Assembly: GCA_003427395.1 (NCBI GenBank)
Contig: BFEA01000357.1
Span: 630,989 to 661,748, forward strand
From: Chara braunii
Lineage: Eukaryota > Streptophyta > Charophyceae > Charales > Characeae
Direction: 5' to 3'
Length of the DNA: 30,760 bases
The position numbers were made by a program, and so were the translations under genes. Positions within the stretch are counted from its first letter, which is position 1. Each line of letters starts with the position of its first letter. Below the pieces are notes generated by a model. The model searched no databases. It saw nothing but the letters and a program-made list of their open reading frames with translations, and had not been told where the DNA came from. This document shows positions 24,165 to 30,760 of this stretch, one piece after another.

Positions 24165-24236
24165 ATGGTTACCTCCCAGTTCACTGCCGCCAGAACTCCT
24201 CCTGAGTTTTGGTAGAGCTCCCTCAATCAGTGGGAA
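24165..24236. repeat. Two further small hairpins
   Basis: CCAGAACTC and GAGTTTTGG (about 24189-24211) form a 9 bp stem with one G-T pair and a 5 nt loop. GTGGGAAG and CTTCCCAC, separated by one base (about 24230-24246), form a perfect 8 bp inverted repeat. They lie just beyond the main hairpin array and may belong to the same control region. Confidence 0.65.
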
Positions 24237-24433
24237 GACTTCCCACAGAGTCTTGTTGTGGTCCTACGGATTGCAATCTCGCCTGTCGCCTTTCTCTCGT
24301 AACAGAATTAGACTTAAATTAAGAAGGGCGGAAGGAGGGGTTTCAGAGTGTCGAGATACAGGAGAGGGACAAACTCAACTCGGAAGAGAGGGCCTTGTTA
24401 TTTTTCATCGTCCGAGGGCCAAACACGCCGGAA

Positions 24434-24825
24434 GAGGTAGTCAAACCTTAGTCAAAACGCATAGTTACGATCTTGTGACGATCCCCCAAATCGCAATGGC
24501 AGCCCCTCTTCAGAGTCTGATCACTTCCTCCAAGTCATTGTGTCTTTACCTCTGGCCAAAATACCGCTTCATTGGTCAAAGAGGGCTCTGCTCAGAAATA
24601 GAGCAGGTCCCTGCGCTCGCAGCAATCCGCCCGAGGTAGTCAAACCTTAGTCAAAACGCATAGTTACGATCTTGTGACGATCCCCCAAATCGCAATGGCA
24701 ACCCCTCTTCAGAGTCTGATCACTTCCTCCAAGTTATTTTGTCTTTACCTCTGGCCAAAATACCGCTTCATTGGTCAAAGAGGGCTCTGCTCAGAAATAG
24801 AACAGGTCCCTGCGCAATCCGCCCG
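24434..24825. repeat. Young two-copy tandem duplication, period 199 bp
   Basis: The segment beginning GAGGTAGTCAAACC at 24434 is repeated at 24633. The copies are nearly identical: I see only about five substitutions (for example CAGCC against CAACC and TCATTGTG against TTATTTTG) and one indel of about six bases near the end (CTCGCA present only in copy 1). Open frames cross both copies on the plus strand but are not recognisable. The low divergence makes this one of the youngest events in the window. It lies within or beside minus-strand retroelement-like sequence. Confidence 0.92.
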
Positions 24826-25109
24826 CAGTGACAAGATGCAACATGCCCCTAACTTATTATTCAAACAAATGCCCCAAAAGGTACAGTAAATACACAACCT
24901 GTGTACAACACGGATATGACTAACGCGGTGGTAACCCACAACAGTAAGGCAGCATACGCAGCAGCACCCCGCGAAGAACAATAATAACCTCCTTTTTCAA
25001 ATACAGCATATCCCATGCCTTATGTGAAGTACTAGGAAAGACAACTAGGCTTAGGGCGGGGTGTGGCGCTCACTACAACCATTTGTAACAGCGAGGCAAA
25101 TTTAACGTG

Positions 25110-25245
25110 GCAGATACGGGCGTCTTCGGCCTATCTATATAGAGACTCAAACGACGCCTTCAGCGTCTTCGGTCGGGGACCCAGCTCTTGCGAGCCCTTC
25201 GGCACGTGTCCCCGGGTTTTGGGGTAGTAAGTGTTAATTACCCCC
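25110..25245 (-). promoter_or_regulatory. Promoter-like block: G-box, repeated CCGAAGACGC, TATA box
   Basis: On the minus strand, a G-box CACGTG (25203-25208) is followed by two copies of CCGAAGACGC (reverse complement of 25163-25172 and 25120-25129), with the TATA-like CTCTATATAGATAG (25131-25144) between them. GGGGTA and TACCCC flank a 12 nt loop just upstream (about 25224-25247). Order and spacing fit a plant RNA polymerase II promoter such as an LTR U3. No transcribed gene downstream is recognised. The block ends about 45 bp before the nad1-like sequence. Confidence 0.45.
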
Positions 25246-25290
25246 CGGCCAATAAATAAATAGAAATAGAAATAACCAAACCACATCAAC

Positions 25291-25753
25291 AAATGTGGTA
25301 GGATTGTTTGGGTTATTACAACCTTTAGCAGATGGTTTGAAATTAATGATAAAAAAGTTTATTTTACCAAGTAGTGCTAATTTATTCATCTTTATAATGA
25401 GTCCAGTCATTACATTTATAATATGGTATGGTACTGTCAGATTTAAATGTAGGTATACTTTACATATTTGCTATTTCGTCTTTAGGTGTCTATGGTATTA
25501 CAACAGCAGGTTGGTCTAGTAATTCCAAATATGTTTTTCTAGGAGCATTATGATCTACTGCTCAAATGGTTTCTTATTAAGTTTCTATTGGTCTTATTAT
25601 AATTACTGCATTAATTTGCATAGGTTCTTGTAATTTCACGGAAATCGTCATAGCACAAAAACATATATGGTTTGATATTCGGATCATATTCCCCTTTTTT
25701 CTTTATTGATTCTGTTTTTTATTTTTTGTGGCATGCAGCAAATAAACCGACTT
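25291..25753 (+). pseudogene. nad1: Mitochondrial nad1 fragment (NUMT), decayed
   Basis: The translation matches the N-terminal half of NADH dehydrogenase subunit 1, a membrane subunit of mitochondrial complex I. It starts [19 protein letters not shown] at 25292, then [10 protein letters not shown]. After a deletion of about 40 bases near 25420 the frame shifts and continues [11 protein letters not shown], then [26 protein letters not shown] and EIVIAQK. In-frame stops occur at 25551 (TGA where the family has arginine, a CGA-to-TGA change) and at 25578 (TAA where the family has glutamate). Homology fades through poly-T sequence to about 25753. It cannot encode a working protein. The copy is continuous across positions where seed-plant nad1 carries introns, and it reads GSCNF, the RNA-edited or ancestral form of the residues. 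Confidence 0.93.
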
Positions 25754-28700
25754 GTGAAAACACAACATTCGCAACCTTGGTATACTGCAGCAGTATGCTC
25801 ACGCAGAGGAAAATGTAAGTCACACTCAACACCTCCTTTGAGACCCCCGCGGTTACAGGAGTTCAGCGAGCAGAACAGACTGCTCAGATCGACAATAGCC
25901 CGCCCGTTCCGCAAACAAAACAAGTGCTGCACTTTTGGTGATCATGAGCAATTAAAACAACGCACATAACTAAACACTGTTGTTTCCCAGTACCACAATA
26001 ATCTAATAGTGTTGTCAAACCACCACTCGTCATTATCTAGATCTTACAATCCCCGTTGCGATCAAGCCGAGTACAAATTTAACTCAGGTCTGTATTTCAA
26101 CAGTCCACGAATATACCAACTCTGCTAACCTACCGCCCTCCATAGACAGCAATACCTCAATGTCGATCGAGCCCACTGTGGAAGTTGCCACGCAGAACCT
26201 CGATTTGAGAAACAACCGCGACATCAGTTATCCTTCTCTGCCCAAACCTAGCGAGTACCCATCCGCTAGTATTGTCGTGAACCTCTCCTCGAGTTCCCGC
26301 CGTCCCTGCGTTATTCGGGTGACGTTCGCTATCCTTAGGATTGCAACAGGCATGCTCACGCTCAAACCTCTCACAGCCGATCGTAGTTGGCGGATAGTGC
26401 GCTTACTACAATTTCAGCCACTTGCTTCTTCCCCTTGGTGAGCCAAGCATCCGCTGGTCCGCCTGCACGCTTGCCCTTGGACCCGAATCCGAGGACTTCA
26501 GGGCAGGAGAGCTCGGCGAAGGCGCATTAACCCACTCTCCCGGTAAGTATAATCTCTCCATCTCTCATTCTCTCTCTAACTCGCCCCTCGGTACTCTCGT
26601 TCTTTGTCACGAGGGAGTGTACGGCTACGAAGAAGGCGGGTACTGAGTGAGGGCGATCCTTTATCGACTAGGGCAATCACTGGGAAAAATGACGCGGACG
26701 GCAGCCGTCTATCCGACTTCTATTCACCCATAAATCAAACTAAGCAGGAATCTCCCGCTAACATATGAGCCTGATGCATCCGAGTATTAGCTTAGACTAT
26801 GCAGGTTAGTTTCCTCCTCAGATCGATGATGTGAAAGGCGCATCGTGCTCAGGTAAGTCTCCAACACCACGACCGAGCTCACGCTACTACCATCGATAGG
26901 ATGTGCAAAATCGAATAAGTATTTCCCTCCAGTGCGGGTAGGTTCACTCCATATCTATGTAATAGCAAACCACTCCCCCGGCCTGTCACCTACGCATGGA
27001 CGCCTGCAGCAGGCCCATCGGAGCTCTGATAACGATCAACATTTGAAGTCGACAAACATGAAGGCGGACACTAATGTAGCCGACAATGAATCTTCCTCCT
27101 GAGCTTACGAAGATCCCCTGCCCATTTGTACCATCGAAGGCCTTCACCCAAGATGCAGCTTCGTTTTCTCATAACTCCAACTCCACTTACTCTCTCCTAA
27201 AACTAACCTCATCATTAAACTCGCAATACCTAAAAAACTAGACTTGTCATCCATCAAGAATCGAGTGAAATCTCGATTCTTCACTCCCTGACATCTCTTC
27301 CCCTTCCATAGCCTCTGTGCACTGTTTTCTCTATTAACTCCTATTTTACTAGCCTACAGCCTAATCTAACCATATATTCATGGTCACCCACCGTGAGCTA
27401 CCTCCTTTTTCCCCTCCTCCATCCTCTGCTTCCACCATCTCTCGCTCGACTTCTTTATCTTTTAACCACTCATACACTAACTTTCGTTCTATTTCGACTG
27501 CAGATTCGGGCTCGCCAACTCTCAAACCCACCAAATCTACCTCCTACTCGCCTGAAACTGTGAGGTATCCCGAGATCTTCCTCCTCCTTGCTGCGCCCAG
27601 GCTCTTCGCTCCGCCATCTCCACTTCGACTGCGTTTGGCGCAGTCCATTGTCCAGGTTCATTCACTTCTTTCCCCTCGTCCCTCAATGCCCGTCACTCCT
27701 CCTTTGAAGCGCTCTCCCAGACACCACCCTTTGACTGGACAGTATGATGCTCGACAGTTTTCGCAATCCTGGGCCACCTCAGAAGAACCAGCTACTAAGC
27801 TGCTCTATTAGTCGCTCGTCCCTATACTCGAGTCCAACGAATAATTTGTGCGGTGGCCACAAGGTCCGCTACCCCTGGCCTACTGCACTTACTGTGTCTG
27901 TGGCGCAACTTGCTGCCCTTTTCGGGTACGGACCCCTCACGCAGGCCTTGGTGGTGGTAGCAAATATTCAAATGAGAACTTTGAGGCTTGAAGTGGCAAA
28001 GGCCTCCGTGACCGGTTGTGGTTGCCGGCTTGCGGCTCCCGCTACTGCGCCCTGGACTGCCCCTCCCGGGCACAACTCACCACATTCTGGCTCCCAAAGG
28101 TGTGCTCACACTCGAGCCTTTCACAACAAATAGTGACTGATGACGGTGCGCCCGCCAAAAGCCCCCGCTACTCAGTTTCTTTTGGCTCGTGACCTAATCA
28201 TCCACCAACTTCCATGCACATTGAACTCCTTGGTCCGTCTTTTCATGACGGCGAAATAGATGAGTTTCGCCAACATCCCGAACACGTAGGAACTAGTAGG
28301 TCAACAAAAAGAGGTGCGTACTCAAGGTCCTCGACCGCCGTGACGGCCCCTAAGTCCGGCGTCGCGTCCAAGTCAAGGGACGTCGGAGTATAAAAATAGT
28401 AATAATACGACAATAAAAATAATAAAATATCTAGGAAAATTTCGGTCATTAGAGGACGACAGACGAGGAAAAAAAAAACGCTAGTACCGCTCTGACGCTG
28501 CTGGCGACAAAACCAAGGAGAATAACCTTGTCGGACCCTCAGCCCCTCGGTCCCTTCACTCTAGTTTGATATCCCCACGTTGTCGCCGCTCAATTTCGAT
28601 CCCTGAATCCCCCCTGTTTGAAAGTCCTACACCGTAACCAATAGTGTTAGGCCCAAGGGTGAATCTAGTTTTAACGAACGTCTGAATAAGCGGATACTGC

Positions 28701-28842
28701 GCGGCGCGAGAATCTACTGAAACACTTTCCAAGTCACATTATTGTCGATGCCGTCCTTCCGCACGTACGCACAGGTCACAGATAAGCACACCAATCACGA
28801 GACAAAATCTTTTTAATCCGAGTTTAATCATAAATAACTGCG
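25754..28842. other. Stretch without a supported gene
   Basis: Mixed to GC-rich sequence, more CpG-containing than most of the window. Open frames at 26160-26441, 26422-26646, 27380-27811 and 27744-28133 on the plus strand reach 143 codons but have low-complexity Ser/Pro content and no domain I recognise. Good-looking splice-donor words occur (GGTAAGTAT near 26541, AGGTAAGTCT near 26850), but I could not assemble a convincing exon chain. A decayed gene or retroelement remains possible. Confidence 0.4.
27256..27281. repeat. Perfect 10 bp stem hairpin
   Basis: AAGAATCGAG (27256-27265) and CTCGATTCTT (27272-27281) are exact reverse complements around the 6 nt loop TGAAAT. An alternative pairing, GAGTGAA with TTCACTC, overlaps it. 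No adjacent gene gives it a role. Confidence 0.8.
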
Positions 28843-29192
28843 TAGCACAGCGAACGTGTTCGCGCCCCTTCATGTTCGCACGAACGTGTTCCCGCGTTCG
28901 CGCGAATAGCTCGCGAACATGTTCGGGCGAACATAATTTTTTTCCTAAAAAAAAAAACAAAGATTCGGTTTTTGATTTTTAACTTATGATTGGCTACGAA
29001 TTTGAACATGACTCCAAGACAAAAGTTGCTTGTATTGTTATTTTACATTAAATATATGTTTTTCAGATGTTTTCGAGATTTTTTTTTTTTTTTTTTAAAT
29101 ATTTTTTATGTTCGTGTTCGGAGGGTTTTGGGCGCTTGTTTGCGTTCGGGCGAACATGTTCACGTTCGCCTCCGAACGCGAACATGGTGCTA
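28843..29192. mobile_element. GTTCG-rich foldback transposon (about 350 bp)
   Basis: The ends are inverted: TAGCAC at 28843 and GTGCTA ending at 29192. Behind each end lies about 90 bp crowded with GAACATGTTCG, GTTCGCG and CGAACGTG words (28853-28936 and 29107-29186), around an AT-rich middle with poly-T. The size, GC-rich subterminal arms and AT-rich centre copy the architecture of the elements at 14.2-15.1 kb, but the repeated word is GTTCG instead of GTAC. No transposase frame is present. No clear target-site duplication was found, so the exact ends are uncertain. Confidence 0.65.
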
Positions 29193-30615
29193 CATAGAGA
29201 AATAAAAACTCGGTTGATAACCAAACACCGATTTCACAATCATAAAAAAAAAAAAAGGATCAGACGTGCCTCAAGCCTGCAGGACCACACACTCTCTGCT
29301 CTAATCAGCGATTTAATCATCGTAAACCAGAACACAGTCGCGCCTTGCACGGTATACTTCAATTTTAAACCAAACTTATTTTCTGTCACTTGCAAAAAAC
29401 CAGGGCGGATACCCTTGTAAGGATATTCACGCCGACAACTTCCCAGACCATATTAAGCGACGTCCTCATCATTTCGCAGAATAAAAAAACTATCAGTTTA
29501 TTCATAATTCAAATTGTTGACGAGAAAAGGAACCAATCCGATTAGCCGACAGACTCCGGTTCGAGGTCTCCATCAAATCATGTCGAACACAACTATATGC
29601 TGTCAGGATTCTAACATGGGTCTTCATTGTCCTGACACTAGGACGCCGGTGTACTAGCCATACGTACTACAGCATAAGTTTCAACAGCCCTCTCAACCAT
29701 CCATTCCCCATAATCCTAGACAAATGTCGGTTTCTCGTTAAGTGTCTCATTTAGTCTCTACCCTGCGTGTAGGGCCATAACTAGGGACATGGACCCTAAC
29801 TGAGACCTTCAAAGACATTCTTGCCTCCCTCCAAACAATTCGCACAATCTAGTATATATATATATATATAAAATATTATCTTTAACTCTTTTTGCAGTCT
29901 AGTACAAGAAGGTCAAGTCTTCATCTTGGCCCATCATAGTTTGGGTGATCGAGTCAGATCTACGGCCCACCGCGTTGTTATTTTAGCGGTAGTGCACTCG
30001 CTAGTTACTCAACGATAGACTTTTCTCCTGATAAGCATTCAATCAAGATTCCAAAAGACTCAAATGACTCGACTCGTATCCCTCCGACATCCCGCAGGAA
30101 GTAAAACCCTCCTAGGTGGCCACACCCCTTTAAGTCTTTACTCCTTTGGTGGTATGTGGGTCCGTTGCTCAGGGTACGCCGATCAGCGGCCAATACTAGG
30201 GGTTGCTGTCCAGTGATGCTAAACTTTATCGTTAGCTTGACATTCCTGTAAATGTCTTAAAATTAACACAAGTGGCTGGATGACATGTAAAAACAATACA
30301 GGTCTATTGCTAGACTACGCAAAGGTTTGTCACACATAAAAAACATTTGCCAGTCCTCTCTGGGACAACATAGGAAATACGGCATCCTCTCCACATTCCC
30401 AAAACAAAATCACCGCCAGATTCACAAGGTTGTGACCTTCTAACATGATCACAGTAAAGAGGCCACACATCTTAATGACATTTCACAAATAAACCGTTAC
30501 TGCGACGTCCAAAATTTCACCAATGGGCAAACAAAAATTTGGTCTTTCTCATAAGACTTTATCTTTCAAAAATCAGTTTTCCATGTCATTAAATCTTTTA
30601 ACGGTCTTTCATTTG
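29193..30615. other. Spacer, nothing recognised
   Basis: Mixed sequence with a (TA)n tract at 29853-29870. Short open frames on both strands match nothing I know. No RNA gene or repeat pair was seen. Confidence 0.45.
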
Positions 30616-30623
30616 ACGGCTAT

Positions 30624-30760
30624 GTAACACCCTCGGCGGCGGCCATTCGCGACAGAATCCGCGGACGCGTCCGCGCGACTTTGAAGCCACGTGGCGGCCA
30701 CGTGGGATCGACTTTCAAAAAACGGGAGACTCCACGTCGCGGCGCATCCCCGGCCCCACC
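30624..30760. promoter_or_regulatory. CpG-rich patch with 16 bp palindrome and twin G-boxes
   Basis: CGCGGACGCGTCCGCG at 30660-30675 is a perfect palindrome. Two G-box cores, CACGTG, lie at 30688-30693 and 30699-30704 within CCACGTGGCGGCCACGTGG. GCGACTTTGAAG and TCGACTTTCAAA flank the pair as direct repeats. G-boxes bind bZIP and bHLH factors in plants by general knowledge. The patch begins after TGTAACACCC at 30624, which resembles the start of some plant LTRs, so this could be an LTR edge cut by the window end. A promoter or CpG island of a gene to the right is the alternative. Confidence 0.4.

Larger units (their letters stand above)
22100..24260 (-). mobile_element. Possible LTR or retroelement control region, minus strand
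   Basis: Read on the minus strand, this stretch runs through a hairpin-rich zone (24.2 to 23.1 kb), then a degenerate tandem repeat (22.94 to 22.48 kb), then a TATA-like CCTTAAATAGGGG (about 22409-22421). A transcribed-leader-like segment follows. Upstream repeated motifs, a TATA box and a leader are the usual order in a plant LTR. This is inference: I saw no matching second LTR, no primer-binding site, no polypurine tract and no gag or pol. A decayed promoter of another kind would look similar. Confidence 0.3.

Noticed and set aside
24253-24889. Two plus-strand open frames sharing the same peptide
   Set aside because: The shared peptide is produced by the 199 bp tandem duplication; no domain is present and the better regulatory signals are on the other strand.
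25295-25519. Open frame reading like an intact small mitochondrial-type protein
   Set aside because: It is only the first part of the nad1 pseudogene; the deletion near 25420 shifts the frame and the rest is in another frame with stops.
26400-26860. Possible exon chain using GGTAAGTAT and AGGTAAGTCT donor words
   Set aside because: No reading frame continues across the candidate junctions and no protein family is recognised.
27256-27281. Rho-independent terminator
   Set aside because: The hairpin is perfect but has no T-run after it and the setting is a plant nuclear genome, where this signal has no such role.
27380-27811. Plus-strand open frame of 143 codons, the longest in the window
   Set aside because: Ser/Pro-rich, no recognisable domain, no upstream promoter or exon structure that I could support; overlaps another frame near its end.
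30601-30640. LTR boundary with primer-binding site
   Set aside because: TGTAACACCC resembles an LTR start, but neither a polypurine tract before it nor a tRNA-complementary site on the other strand is visible.

Overview
This window looks like nuclear, gene-poor, repeat-rich DNA from a land plant or close streptophyte relative. The main evidence is a decayed copy of a plant-type mitochondrial nad1 gene at about 25.29-25.75 kb. It has stop codons, a frameshift and a deletion, which is what a mitochondrial fragment inserted in a nucleus (NUMT) looks like. The rest is typical of a large plant genome: AT-rich spacers, MITE-like inverted repeats, old tandem duplications and LTR-like promoter debris. 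I could not support any intact protein-coding gene. No long open frame exists and none of the short ones reads as a family I recognise.

Layout. 1-425: two diverged copies of a ~203 bp tandem repeat, then a GC-rich palindromic cluster (426-520). 520-3130: no gene seen. 3130-3908: two copies of a ~390 bp AT-rich tandem repeat. 4.59-5.01 kb: a strongly strand-asymmetric C-rich low-complexity block. 5185-5393: a perfect 28 bp inverted repeat. 6012-6350: a MITE-like foldback element. 8224-8485: a ~131 bp two-copy tandem repeat. 8.5-14.2 kb: nothing recognised. 14229-15118: two ~325-345 bp GTAC-rich non-autonomous DNA transposons of one family, in opposite orientation, each with its own candidate 8 bp target-site duplication. 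15.1-21.2 kb: nothing recognised apart from short simple repeats.

22.1-25.25 kb is the most structured part. It contains a degenerate ~100-120 bp tandem repeat, a row of hairpins sharing a conserved 21 nt core with stems that differ from copy to copy, a young ~199 bp tandem duplication, and a minus-strand TATA/G-box promoter-like block that ends just before the nad1 NUMT. I infer LTR-retrotransposon-like control regions read on the minus strand, but found no primer-binding site and no gag/pol. 25.75-28.84 kb and 29.2-30.6 kb hold nothing I can name. 28843-29192 is another ~350 bp foldback element, rich in GTTCG words, with the same architecture as the 14-15 kb pair. The window ends in a CpG-rich patch with a 16 bp perfect palindrome and two G-boxes.

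There are no operons or working gene sets to connect here. The window is a record of transposition, tandem duplication and organelle DNA transfer. All repeat comparisons were made by eye, so boundaries are approximate unless a flanking duplication fixes them.
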